Part shown: one piece after another, positions 33,857 to 45,025 of the stretch
How the letters are laid out: each line of letters starts with the position of its first letter
Position numbering within the stretch: the first letter of the stretch is position 1
From: Orobanche coerulescens
Lineage: Eukaryota > Streptophyta > Magnoliopsida > Lamiales > Orobanchaceae
Direction: 5' to 3'
Length of the DNA stretch: 64,000 nucleotides
Assembly: GCA_033398695.1 (NCBI GenBank)
Contig: CM065811.1
Coordinates: 111,709,501-111,773,500, forward strand
The notes under the pieces: generated by a model
Seen by the model: only the letters and a program-made list of their open reading frames with translations
What the model was told of the DNA's origin: nothing
The model's database searches: none
Program-made: the position numbers and the translations under genes

Positions 33857-34369
33857 TGTAACACCCCCAATCCGCTCAGGGATATTACACGCCGCAGAAC
33901 CTTTCCTCAAGGTTCTACCAGGCTGGTAACAAAACCGAACAACTCAACAATGCCTTTAAGGCTAAAATGACTCAGTAGACCGATTTGGTCTTTTAATAAA
34001 TACATATAACTCAATTACTATACATGCCCACGCAGGGGTCGAATACAACACACTCCCGTACAACGGGGAAAGAATACTGCAGCGGAAATAAAATACAACT
34101 AAACCAAAGACCTCATATGGATCCTCGTGTGATTAGTATCGTTCATCTTTCATCATCCTTCATGCCGACCCTGTGCTCTGCTCCAAAACCTGAATGCAAT
34201 ACAGACATCCACCTCCCGAAACTCAACAAAACGACACCGAAATGAGCTCGGATGACAAAAAGTGCAGAATTAATCATTCTCGGAATGACGAAACGGTCAT
34301 GAGCGAGTCGTCAAAATGGACTTTCTCCGAAAAAAGAAATTACCGGAAATCGAAATTACGGGTATTACA
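33857..34369 (-). repeat. F1 3' LTR, internally deleted
   Basis: It is only 513 bp versus 2821 bp for the 5' LTR. It matches the start of the 5' LTR up to acatccacc (near 34213) and then jumps to cgaaactcaacaaaa (34217 on), which lies near 39640 in the full copy. About 2.3 kb, including the promoter and stem-loops, was therefore lost, probably after insertion. Confidence 0.9.
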
Positions 34370-34382
34370 TTCTACCCTCCTT
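34370..34382 (-). other. F1 polypurine tract
   Basis: On the minus strand the sequence reads aaggagggtagaa immediately before the LTR start TGTAATACCC. It is preceded by the motif TTTCGGGACGAAACTTC, which G1 and G2 also carry between pol stop and polypurine tract. Confidence 0.8.
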
Positions 34383-36949
34383 AAAAGAAGTTTCGTCCCG
34401 AAACTTAAAATAAGTAGGGAGAAGAAATATCCTGCTAGGAAAAACTCAACGAGATACACAAGAAGCGCGTAACTTATGCCCATCGGTGAAACGTTACAAG
34501 CAACGTAAAGGAATATACGGCGTGAAAACACGCTCCACGACGACCAACACAAGATCGCCATTAGAGACACAATAAAACCAACAAGTGACAAGCGTCATCA
34601 AACAGATAATCAACACGCGAGCCACTCGCTGAACAAATATGGAATTCCACCGCCCAAGGGTTGAAGATCGTAAACGAGCCAATTAGGAAGGAGTCTTGAA
34701 CGTTCAACAATCACGAAACGAGATCAACAAAAACCGAACAATCAAACGATCGAACCACAACGATCGAGACAACAAAAATCGAACACTCATGTTCGAATCA
34801 CGAAGAACAATAAAATTCAAACAACATTCCAAGGTTCGCATCTCGACTCGAGACAATATATGATCCGGTGAAAACAACAAGATGTGCATTCACATAAGAT
34901 CCACAGGAAAGGGAATAGCAATTGAAAAATCACAACAACAAACGAGTTATTCCGAAACAATACCACACTCGTTCGATCAATAAAAGCAAGGGGCAGGACA
35001 AGCTCAGAAAATGTCAACGAACATAAACGAGTCGACAGAGTCAAAAATACAGAAGTTCAAAATCTGATCCACTTCGAATAAAAGAACTAGTAGAACCAAA
35101 AGATGTTACTTCCGAACAAGGTTCACAAGAATTGAACCGGACTCGGAAAAGTCACAGCGATAACCAGACCGACCCAAAACGAGATCACAGCTCGTTCGAA
35201 CGACGAAACCGAAATACAGAACAAGTTAAGAAAGTATCAACGAACACGAGCGAGTCGATAGACATGAGAAAGAGTAAATGCGGAAGTCAAAACGATACGG
35301 GCATTACATTCGACCTCTTATAAAAGAAATGTCATTCCCGCAAATCACAACAACTGGAGTAAGGTGACAACACAAAAAGCAAACGACAGAAACATCTCTC
35401 ATGGGCCTCTCAGAGCCGATCCTCATATCTGTACTGAAGTTCGCGCCCCGAAAGACTCGGAACCCAACTCGCAAAACTGGATCCTATGTCTCTCGGGTCC
35501 ACACTTGAAAAGCGTTACTAACGAGAAGGACAATTTGCACGTACATGCCCCCAGCACAACACGTTCGAAATGCCTCGGCTCGGCATATCAAAAATACAGA
35601 TGCTAGATACAATGGAACATAACTCCGCAAAACAACATACTGGAGATGCCAACTCAGCATAACATATCAACATATACAAAAATCACAACAACGGCATCGT
35701 TCGACGATTACAACGGCCCGAACGATAGCCAGCACACAATTATAAACATCATGAAAAAATCACCAATGTGCATAAACGCACAAAAATCCAAGCTTTAACA
35801 GCTCACATAGGTGCGATAACACGCAAGCCACCACGAAATGACAACATCAAAGATCATCATCACACCTCCCACAACGGGCTAACAAAACATATGCGTGGCG
35901 AACGACTCAACGTTCACACCACCAATTCAATCACAATTCGGAGGGCTAACACCCTAACAACAATACCAACACCGTACACACCTTCTCCGACCACAAGCAG
36001 GAAATGATGGGTTTTAAAAACGAAAACCACCTTTTGAAAATAATTTAAAAAAAAACACCGGTTGATCTTGAGTATCACCTTTCAAAAAAAAAAGTACAAA
36101 CGTGAAACATCGTTATCGAGACTTTGGAGAACCATTTCGCATTTGATAAAAATGAGGACACTTTCTCTTAGTGAAAAACTTTCAGAAATATTCGACCCTC
36201 GGGTCTAAGTAAAAGTGTTTCTAAATCAATGAAAATATCTCAAAACATTTTGGTCCTCGAGGTAGAAGAATTTTGAAACATATTGTGGCATCTTGGAAGT
36301 ACCACTACAAAACGATTCATTTTAAAAGTATGTCTCGAAATTTATTTTCTAAGATACTCACGGTTTTCAAAAATAATTCAACGGGTTAGAATGCCCAAAA
36401 ATTTCAGGTAATTACATGGAATGTTATAACGCCGTGGGCCCCACGCCAGAACCCACCAGGCTAAAAACCATTTACAAAATACTAAATATCGTCATAAGAA
36501 TTTCGCCAAAACGATCAAGCCCATAATGCCAAAAACTCGGTTAAGAGAATCGGTTTTCGAAATAAAACTCAGTCGGTAAAATAACGAAAGTCATTACAAA
36601 AGAACTCACGCAGCGGATAAAAGAAATACAGTTCAACATGCACAATCCAGCAACACTACTCCTCATATGAACGAAATATGAGAGTCAAATAACCACATAT
36701 CACGAAATCAAAATCCATAAGAGGATTCTGTCACTTAACAAATAATCATAAAAATAGCTCGTGTCACACGAGGCACAACACAAAGAAGGGAGACTTACAT
36801 CCACAGGTCACACGAAGATGATGATCGCCCACGATACTAATTACGACCAACAAACTCAGACGACGCGTCGCGACACGACTCAGTCAGATAAAATCCGACG
36901 AAACAAGACTCAAACAACACGACTTGACCTGCAGCCTAGGTTTCCACAA
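34383..36949 (-). pseudogene. F1 internal region with gag remnant, pol deleted
   Basis: No long ORF exists on either strand. On the minus strand GHVRANCPSR (35521-35550) is a degenerate half of a gag zinc knuckle. About 200 bp further along is a second polypurine-like site (35309-35322) followed by TGTAATGCCCG, which resembles an LTR start, and then 0.9 kb to the real polypurine tract. Near 36420-36480 a fragment resembles the end of the S1 LTR (CCCACGGCG...AACCCACC). The deletion thus runs from the zinc knuckle to the element's 3' end, and LTR-like pieces were retained inside. Confidence 0.6.
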
Positions 36950-36966
36950 CCTAAGCTCCGATACCA
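36950..36966 (-). other. F1 primer binding site
   Basis: On the minus strand TGGTATCGGAGCTTAGG lies 4 bp inside the 5' LTR. It is complementary to initiator tRNA-Met with the same single variant base as G2 and F2. Confidence 0.85.
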
Positions 36967-37737
36967 TTTATGTAACACCCCCAATCCGCTCAGGGATATT
37001 ACACGCCGCAGAACCTTTCCTCAAGGTTCTACCAGGCTGGTAACAAAACCGAACAACTCAACAATGCCTTTAAGGCTAAAATGACTCAGTAGACCGATTT
37101 GGTCTTTCAATAAATTCATATAACTCAATTACAATACATGCCCACGCAGGGGTCGAATACAACACACTCCCGTACAACGGGAAAAGAATACTACAGCGGA
37201 AATAAAATACAACTAAACCAAATACCTCATATGGATGCTCGTCTGATTAGTATCGTTCATCTTTCATCATCCTTCATGCCGACCCTGTGCTCTGCTCCAA
37301 AACCTGAATGCAATACAGACATCCACCCCCCGAATACTCGGGGGTTAGCAAAACTCCACTATTTTGCTAGTGCAAATACAAAGTGCAAATACGAGCCATA
37401 TAATTCAAGTTCCAAGAATAACAATAACTAGGAATCCTCAAAGATTCAAATATAACGAAACGAATACTTCCCGAGGCAAGAGTTTGAGTAAAACTTTCCA
37501 AATCTGAAAGATCACAATTAACGAGAACGGTTTGCAAAATGGTCTAAAATACCCTCGAGAGTTTTAATAGAAAACAACTTAGGATTATCAATCCTTATCA
37601 TTTCTAAAAATCAACAGGGGTCACAGCCCAAAGGTTTTGTTTTCACAAATAGAAAACCGACAACAATTCACAGGGCCAGAGCCCAACATCACGTGTCCTC
37701 GACGGACATAAAAATCAACACAATGTAATCACGCACG

Positions 37738-38136
37738 CGCATCGCCTAGGACCGGGACGAAGCCACAGATCCCACTCGAGGCCTCGATGGACCCTCCCGA
37801 GCTGGCTAGCGAAACAAATCACACACACGCATCGCCTAGGACCAGGACGCCACCATGAATCCCACCCGAGGCCTCGAAGGACCCTCCCGAGCTGGCTAGC
37901 GAAACAATCACAACATCTCACGGTTGGATCAATCACTTGATGCATCCTGGCCACATGATCGCATGCCATGTGCCACCATAGATTAACTTTGGCGCTCACG
38001 GTTGGATCAATCACTTGTTGCATCCTGGCCACATGATCACATGCCATGTGCCACCGTAGTTTTTCTTAGGCTCTCACGGTTGGATCAATCGCTTGTTGCA
38101 TCCTGGCCACATGATCACATGCCATGTGCCACCGTT
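37738..38136 (-). repeat. Two sets of tandem repeats in F1 LTR
   Basis: Positions 37738-37907 hold two copies of a unit of about 80 bp containing atcgcctaggacc and gaccctcccgagctggctag. Positions 37917-38136 hold three copies of a unit of about 80 bp containing ctcacggttggatcaatc and catgccatgtgccacc. A related first-type unit appears inside F2 at 61805-61940. Confidence 0.8.
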
Positions 38137-39076
38137 GGCCCCGCCCACATTCACACAATCACATATATAGCACCATACAACAAAGATATCCAAACAATTC
38201 ATCCAGAGGCATCAACACTTAGCAAAACACCACGTCAACCCACAACGCACCGAAAGGAAATAATATACGTCAACACGCAATACCAAGTGCAACATCAACA
38301 CCAAACATATCCATAGAGTTCACATAGTCATTCTCAAACCACACCATTCACAAAACACACGCGTTTTGAAAGCAAGCCTTTAACAAGGCTAAACCGAATC
38401 TTTTGAAAGTTCAATTTAAACGACCAAACAACCACATTTAGACGATCACTAATTATCATATCCATAGAACAAGAATTATATGGACAAGGTACTTGCCTTG
38501 AAATCGGCACGCAAGTATTCCGACGAACACGGCTCAACCGAAAAGCTTCGAAATGCCCGATTCTTTCGAAAAGGAAAACGACAACGAACAGAAGGGTTCA
38601 ACTTGGTTTCTTCGCAAGAAACTCGACCCTAACAACATATAATTAATAAATCAATGATCATACGAGGAGGAATAATCGTAGAATGTCCGAAAACCCCTCT
38701 AAGACATTTTACCGGACACCTTCAAGGCGTCGGTCAAAAACTCGACCCAAATAACGAATCGATACGATCCAACCATGGAATAACAAGGTAAATGATATAA
38801 TACATCTAAATAATCATCAATACATCACAATCCTAAGTTAAATCGGATTAAAAGGGATGAAAACAACCAAAACACCCAAATTCCCCCAAACTAGATTTCT
38901 AGGAAATCTGACCTGATTCGGTAGATCGGAGGATGTTATAGGATGGATGATTGATGATATGAACTCCAAGACTTCATGGATTGATTGTCCAACAACATAT
39001 TGCCATGATTCCTACACCTCCAGCCGCGGAAGAGAAGGAAGAGAATGAGAAAATGGGTGAAAAACACGCTGCGAGG

Positions 39077-39234
39077 CCTTATATAGCCGGACACTGCCGA
39101 ACGCTTACGTACGTAACCGGCCGGGCCCTTACGTATGTAACCGGCCATGGCCGAAATCTCTGCCCAGAAATTCCGGCATCGTTACGTACGTAACCGGCCA
39201 AGTCTTACGTACGTAACCGGCCTTACGTACGTAA
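39077..39234 (-). promoter_or_regulatory. F1 LTR dyad array and TATA box
   Basis: TTACGTACGTAA-type 12-mers start at 39105, 39129, 39182, 39205 and 39223 (steps 24; 23, 18). In the element's direction they lie upstream of the TATA box ctatataagg (39077-39087). Same motif as in S1. Confidence 0.68.
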
Positions 39235-39796
39235 CTGCTGAGCACTAGCGGTCGTAACTCGGCCGGTCTACTGGGCCTGCATCGCCGGCCATGACTCACG
39301 GGCTAACTCCGACGCCCGAACGACCACGAAACCCGAACTCGAATACGAATCGAAGATACGCTAAGTACTCGCAAAGACGAATTCGAGCACTAAGAGAACA
39401 CACGATTCCAACCACCCGAAGGCTCGAAATTCGACAATGGAAAGTAATTACCCCAAACTTTGGGAAATTACGAAAATGGCCCAAAACGCCCGAAACACAC
39501 GATACGTGATCGAAACACCAAGCCAAAGCTCGTAACATGAATAATAACATTAAATGAACTTACGAGAAACTCGAAACAACAGTTTCGGACGAGATTTGCA
39601 AGAATCGAACTCAAGTGCGGAAAAGTCGCCAAAAAGCACGAAACTCAACAAAAAGACACCGAAACGAGCTCGGATGACAAAAAGTGCAGAATTAATCATT
39701 CTCGGAATGACGAAACGGTCATGAACGAGTCGTCAAAACGGACTTTTTCCGAAAAAAAAAATTACCAGAAATCGAAATTACGGGTATTACAAATCC

Positions 39797-41409
39797 AACA
39801 TGAAGTTTCTGCTGCAAGAGCACCACAACAAAATGGTGTAGCTGGAAGAATAAACAGAACCCTGAAGGAAGCAGCCAGGTCAATGATTGTAGAAGCTGAC
39901 CTACCCAAGAGGTTCTGGGCTGAAGCTGTCAACACAACATGCCATACTCAGAATAGAAGTATGATAGTAGGGAGACACAACAAAATTCCCTATGAGTTTT
40001 GGAATGACAGAATACCAACTGTTGCATATTTTTATATTTTTGACTGTTTCATCCACAACAATGGTAAAACCCAACTGAATGCCTTTAATGCTAAAACTGA
40101 TGATGGTCTCTTTATGAGATACTCATAAATAAGCAACGCATACAGAGTATTAAACAAAAGAACATTAGTTGTGGAAGAAACACATCATGTTGTTTTGATG
40201 AATCTACTGTTGAGTACAGGAAAAAGGTGGAACAAATTGAGAAAAAGCTAAAAACCACCTCCCTAGAAGAAGTCATCATAAATGAGACAGGAATGATGGA
40301 CTCAACTGAAAACCCAACTGTAGATCAGATAGGATCTTCAACCGTAGCTGATCCGACTGCAGCTGATGAAGACCCAACTTCAGATCAGACAGGATCCCCA
40401 TCTACAGCTGACAAAAATACAGCAGAACCAGATGCAACTCAAGATGGCCAAAACCAAGCTGATGCAGAGAGAGACGAAGTCCATCAAAGCAACTCAATAG
40501 GGGGAACAAACCCTGAAGATCAACCTCCAAAAGCTGAAGATGAAGATGAAATTCCTAAATAGCTAAAGGATCACCCTATTCAACAAATCATTGGAAACCT
40601 ATATGATGGAGTCAAAACCAGGAAATCCTTAGAACCAGCAGGAATGGCAATGTTTTCTTGCTTCATGTCTCAAATGGAGCCCAAAACAACAGAACAAGCC
40701 CTGAATGACTATACATGGGTGATTGCAATGTAAGAGGAGCTAAACCAAATGGAGCGAAACAATGTCTGGGAACTAACAGACATACCAGATCACAAGAAAG
40801 TCATAGGCACCAAATGGTTGTACAAAAACAAGTGTGATGAAGATGGAGCTGTTGTTAGGAATAAAGCTAGATTGGTTGCAAAAGGATATGCACAATGCGA
40901 AAATAGATTTTGATGAGACATATGCACCTATAGCAAGACTAGAAGTAATCAGATTATTTCTTGCATATGCAGCATTCAAAGATTTTGAAGTCTACCAAAT
41001 GGACGTGAAAACTGCATTTCTCAATGGAGTACTAGAAGAAGAAGTCTATGCGGAGCAAATCCCTAGATTTGTCAAAGGAGACAAAGTATACAAGCTTCTG
41101 AAAGCTATATACGGACTAAAGCAGGCACCAAGAACATGGTATGAAACCTTATCAGTATTTCTTGAGAAAAATGGATTTAGCAAAGTAAAGGTGGACAAAA
41201 TTCTTTTCAAAATTGAACACGAAGACCACATACTTGTCCAAATATATGTGGATGACATTATATTTGGCTAAACTAAGCCTGAGCTATGTGAAAAATTATC
41301 AACTCTCATGTAAGGAGAATTTGAGATGAGTATGATGGGCAAGCTAAACTTCTTTCTTGGTTTGCAAGTCAAACAAGTTGACAATTGAATCTTCATTAAC
41401 CAAGCAAAG
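39797..41409 (+). pseudogene. Copia B integrase end and reverse transcriptase
   Basis: Joining 33856 to 39797 restores the integrase reading NGI|QHEVSAARAPQQNGV. The third catalytic site reads VAGRIN instead of the usual VAERKN: the glutamate codon has become glycine. An acidic Thr/Asp/Gln linker follows (40227-40562). RT is at 40730-41400 in two frames: [33 protein letters not shown] and YVDDIIFG (41247-41270) are present. Stops fall near 40563, 40731, 41269, 41310 and 41388. The copia C insertion (TSD caaag, 41405-41409) cuts the end of RT. Confidence 0.87.
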
Positions 41410-42603
41410 TGTTGGGATAACAAATACCCAGTATCGAAACTGTTGGGATAAACAATCCATGTATCGATCGTGTTGTCAGAACGTTTTGACAAATATGCCA
41501 AATCTTGTATACCGCTAATAGCTGTATCAAAAAGCTGATCAAGTATCAACCTGTATCGAAGACTTCTCGTAGTCCCACCATACAGTAAATCTATCATACA
41601 GCAAAGAGTTCCGCAAAGCTAAGTATGGAAGCTGTGTCGAAACATTAATATAGCAATCCTTTCATACAGCCCTCAAACAGGACAAGAAGGAATCTTCAGT
41701 ATTCGCTAGAAGTCAAGTCCCGTTTGATAAAGAAGTATTTAAATACTAAAAGATAAAGCATTTAAATAATATAAGTCATCAGAAGAGCTTCAAATCCCGC
41801 AATATACGGATCTCAGTTTATTCAAGTCAACTATCAAGTTGTCACAGAATCTTGCTCAACGGATCTATTTCAACGGATATATTTTAGAGACTATATATAT
41901 CTTCAGAGTTTGAAGATCATAGATAGATACAACACACGACTTACAAACCAACAAGTGCTTACATGAATATTCAGAGCAAAACATATCTCCGAGAACTTTC
42001 TGCTATTCCGATAGAAGAGATATACAATGCTCAAACCGTGAACAACACATCATCAGCTATAAGCTCAGAAAGTCAAAGCTGTTGTCTAAATATTGTTCTA
42101 AACCCTTGAACAAACCCATCAGCCCTGTGTGGACTGAGAATCCTTGCTCTTCCCGAACTGTGTGTGATGGACTTGCATTGAAGAAGACGAAACTTCAGAA
42201 CTGTGTGTGAAGAAGCCAGTCACGTGTTAGCTCAAACCAATCTATGTGAACGGTTGAAAGCTAAGATCTTTATATCAATCTGTGTGAACGATATATTGAT
42301 TAGGTTTGGTTATAATTACGTAGATGTGTATGCAGTAATTATAATAAACTTTTTACTCCTGTGTGGAGGACCAGTGGACGTAGAGAGGTTTACCTTGAAC
42401 CACTTTAAATATTGTGTTATTTACCTTCTGACTTTATTGTTTTATTAATTGTGATTATTTAAGTATATACTGCACACCTAGTTGTTGTATCCTCAGCAAC
42501 TTACTGTATTAAAGACTTCCGCTATGGACTCATATTTGAAAACCGTACAGCCTGTTGTTTCAAACACTTTCCAAGCTGAATCCTGTATACTTAGTGGCCA
42601 ACA
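41410..42603 (+). repeat. Copia C 5' LTR (1194 bp)
   Basis: It starts TGTTGGGATAAC and ends GTGGCCAACA. Numerous ATACAGC or CGTATCG-like motifs fill the U3 region. A TATA-rich stretch (ctatatatatctt, 41891-41903) is the probable core promoter. The 3' LTR matches throughout apart from scattered differences and the inserted solo LTR D. Confidence 0.93.
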
Positions 42604-42605
42604 AG

Positions 42606-42620
42606 TGGTATTAGAGTTGT
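42606..42620 (+). other. Copia C primer binding site
   Basis: TGGTATTAGAGTTGT begins 3 bp after the 5' LTR. It resembles the initiator tRNA-Met complement (TGGTATCAGAGC) with substitutions, as is usual for copia elements. Confidence 0.7.
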
Positions 42621-42713
42621 TGATTCTAAAAAGAATCAGTCGTATTTTTAACCGAATCAGATCCAAAATCACTTATTTTTATAAAACAGTCTTTTTCGTT
42701 CCTACATTCTCAT

Positions 42714-43736
42714 ATGGATACATCAATGATCAACAAAGTTCCTATGTTCTCTATTAATGAGTTTGATGATTGGAGAATCAGGATGGAGGCTCATCTTGCA
42801 GCAATGCACGAAGAGATGATATTTGTAATACAGGATGGCCCCATCAAAATTATGAAGGTAAATCCGGACCCTAGGATTGAAGGCCAAGCTCATGCTGAGA
42901 TGCTTGAAAAAGAGCGCGAACAATGGACTTCTGACGAAAGAAAGCGCGCCAACCTCGACAATGTTGCAAAGAATGCTCTGTTTGTCACCCTTGACAAAGG
43001 CACATTATCTAAGGCAAAGAGCTGTAAATCAGCCAAGGATATCTGGGATAAACTCAAGTTGATTTGTGAGGGAACTGAGCTCTCAAAAGAAAACAAGATT
43101 TCCAAATTAACTCAGCAATTTGAATCTTTTGAAATGAAACCAACCGAAACACTTGAGGAACTTGACCTCAGATTCACTAGAATTGTTGGTGAACTTGAAG
43201 CTTTGGGCAAAATTTATACTCAAAGGGAGAAAAACCTTAAGATTTTCATATCTCTCCCTGCCCGATGGGACATTAAGACCACAGCTATGCGTGTGTCATG
43301 TAATCTTAGTGAAATATCTACTTTTGAGCTCTTTTCGGACCTCAAAGCATTTGAGTACGATATAGACAGGAGAGAGAAAGCTGAAGAATCTCCCACTAGG
43401 ACTATAGCCTTAGCCACTGTATCCAACCCTCGACACAGGATGCCCACCCCATCAAAGTCAAATTACAAGAATGTTGACAGTGACGATGACATCCTTTCGC
43501 AAGACGAAATGGCGCTCCTCATGCACAAGTTCAAAAAGTTCATCAAGAAGTCTGGAAAGACTCCCTACAGGCCCAGGCCTGTTCACAAGGTACGTACTAA
43601 AACCTCCTCTGGCGATGCTAGCCTGTGCTACAATTGCAGGAAACCAGAACATTATGCAAACAAATGTCCTCATCCTAAAGTTCAAAGGTTGCCGGAAGCC
43701 GAACAACAAGAGAGGGATGAACGAAGACGTGCTTGA
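42714..43736 (+). CDS. gag: Copia C Gag
   Basis: An intact 340-residue ORF starts about 95 bp after the primer site. The N-terminal and central part is a copia capsid region (EFDDWRIRMEAHL, AKDIWDKLKLICEGT, LPARWDIKTTAM). Near residues 310-325 a CCHC zinc knuckle (CYNCRKPEHYANKC) binds the genomic RNA. It would assemble the cytoplasmic virus-like particle. The TGA at 43734-43736 is probably a nonsense mutation, since the same frame continues with acidic and Lys-rich sequence and other SIRE elements have one gag-pol frame. Start choice: first ATG in frame, within normal distance of the primer site. Confidence 0.88.
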   Translation: MDTSMINKVPMFSINEFDDWRIRMEAHLAAMHEEMIFVIQDGPIKIMKVNPDPRIEGQAHAEMLEKEREQWTSDERKRANLDNVAKNALFVTLDKGTLSKAKSCKSAKDIWDKLKLICEGTELSKENKISKLTQQFESFEMKPTETLEELDLRFTRIVGELEALGKIYTQREKNLKIFISLPARWDIKTTAMRVSCNLSEISTFELFSDLKAFEYDIDRREKAEESPTRTIALATVSNPRHRMPTPSKSNYKNVDSDDDILSQDEMALLMHKFKKFIKKSGKTPYRPRPVHKVRTKTSSGDASLCYNCRKPEHYANKCPHPKVQRLPEAEQQERDERRRA

Positions 43737-45005
43737 AAAAACAAGCTCAAGGCCCTGATAGGAGAATCAGAAGCCTCCCCCACACCATCTAAATCTGAAG
43801 AATGTCTTCAGGTAGTCACTGACAGTGACTCATTTGACGATTAATTCGAAGATAAGGCATATATGTTCTTTATGGCAAAGGACATTCCGGAAGAAGAAGA
43901 TAGCGATGATGAGGTAAGCTCAACCTAAATTATTCCAGTAAATGCATCGCATACTTTCGAAAACATGATGAATGAATTTAAGAATATTCAAAAAGCCCAC
44001 GAGACTTTGAAAAATGAAAACATCCAGCTTCAACTTTCCAACATAGAGCTGAAAGAAGAAAACGACTTGCTGAAAATAAACTATGAAAATATGTCAATTG
44101 ATTGTGAAAACAGCAAGGTCGAGCATGAAAAACTCATGGAGAGCAATCATCAACTTGCTTATGAACTAAGTGAGACTAAGTCTCAAAATAGAAGCAAGAC
44201 AAATGATTTTGTTATACTTCAAGCAAAATTTAATACTCTCGAAAAGCGAGAAGGCGAACTTGAGACCATTTTGAAATATTTCGAGAAATCACGTAAAAGA
44301 ATGGAAGAAATTCTAAGCACTGGGCAACATGCTTATGATAAAAGTGGCTTAGGATACAACTCATATTCCAACAAAGGGAAAACTAGTACTGTGTTCGTCA
44401 GGAGTGTGGAACACATTCCTGTATCGGAAGAAACTCCAAGTCCTGTGAAGGAACCTGCTGCTCCGCGAAAAACAAAGGCTGCCATTCTGCCCCCGCAATC
44501 CTATTCGAGACAGCGGAATCATAAGCCATTCCAACCTATAAGGCGCACGAAACAGCATGCTCCCCGAGCATATCAACAGCGCCAACAACCGTTCAGAAAG
44601 AAGGCTGTATCCAAATACTAAACGCCCGCACGACAGTACTTTCAGTACATCACGCCTAAGTACTGGATACAGGATCCTCATTATCCATCAATAAAGCAGG
44701 TGTCCGCACAGCATCGACAACAACTTTGGGAATCTAACTGGAAACCCATAAGGCAAGCTATAAGGCCAAAGAAAATGGCTCCACCTCCGAGACGGTATAA
44801 ATACTGGATTAATAATAATAACCCTGATTTTTACATACATAATGATTATCACGGCTACAATAACTACGTACATGCCCCACGTAGATACCGCAAAACTGTA
44901 CCTAATGTAACCTACGGTAATCCAATTGCTGTGAGGAAAATTTGGGTACCAAAAGGCGCTAACATTCATGGACCCAACAATCAAAGGGGACCTAAATCTA
45001 CCTAA
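43737..45005 (+). pseudogene. Copia C gag-pol spacer, coiled coil and basic region
   Basis: This is the same frame as gag, with stops at 43734, near 43842, 43926 and 44619, then open to 45005. Residues 43965-44330 encode a long coiled coil (heptad-like Leu/Ile with Glu/Asn/Lys). A basic, Gln/Arg/Pro-rich stretch (44450-44800) follows, and then the motif RKIWVPKGAN, which copia A also has (KKIWVPKGTI). Such spacers are typical of SIRE-type elements. The exact role is unknown. Confidence 0.75.
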
Positions 45006-45025
45006 TTTGTTTGCTACAGTACATT

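Larger units (their letters stand above)
33857..39791 (-). mobile_element. Non-autonomous gypsy element F1
   Basis: It is inserted in the copia B integrase with perfect 5-bp target duplication aatcc (33852-33856 and 39792-39796). On the minus strand the order is 5' LTR (39791-36971), primer site, about 2.6 kb internal region, polypurine tract, 3' LTR (34369-33857). There is no RT, RNase H or integrase. F2 shares the same internal layout, so the pol-less form has multiplied as a family and presumably used proteins from a related autonomous element. Confidence 0.9.
36971..39791 (-). repeat. F1 5' LTR (2.8 kb)
   Basis: On the minus strand it starts TGTAATACCCG at 39791 and ends GGGGGTGTTACA at 36971. 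A dyad array (39105-39234) precedes a TATA box (ggctatataagg, 39077-39088). Downstream are tandem repeats (37738-38136) and the double stem-loop (37327-37368), where the first-encountered hairpin pairs AGCAAAA with TTTTGCT and the second is a 7-bp CCCCCGA / TCGGGGG stem. Confidence 0.9.

Noticed and set aside
37715..38316. Repetitive ORFs of about 105-110 residues on both strands
   Set aside because: They arise from the 80-bp tandem repeats of the F1 LTR, whose unit is open in several frames.
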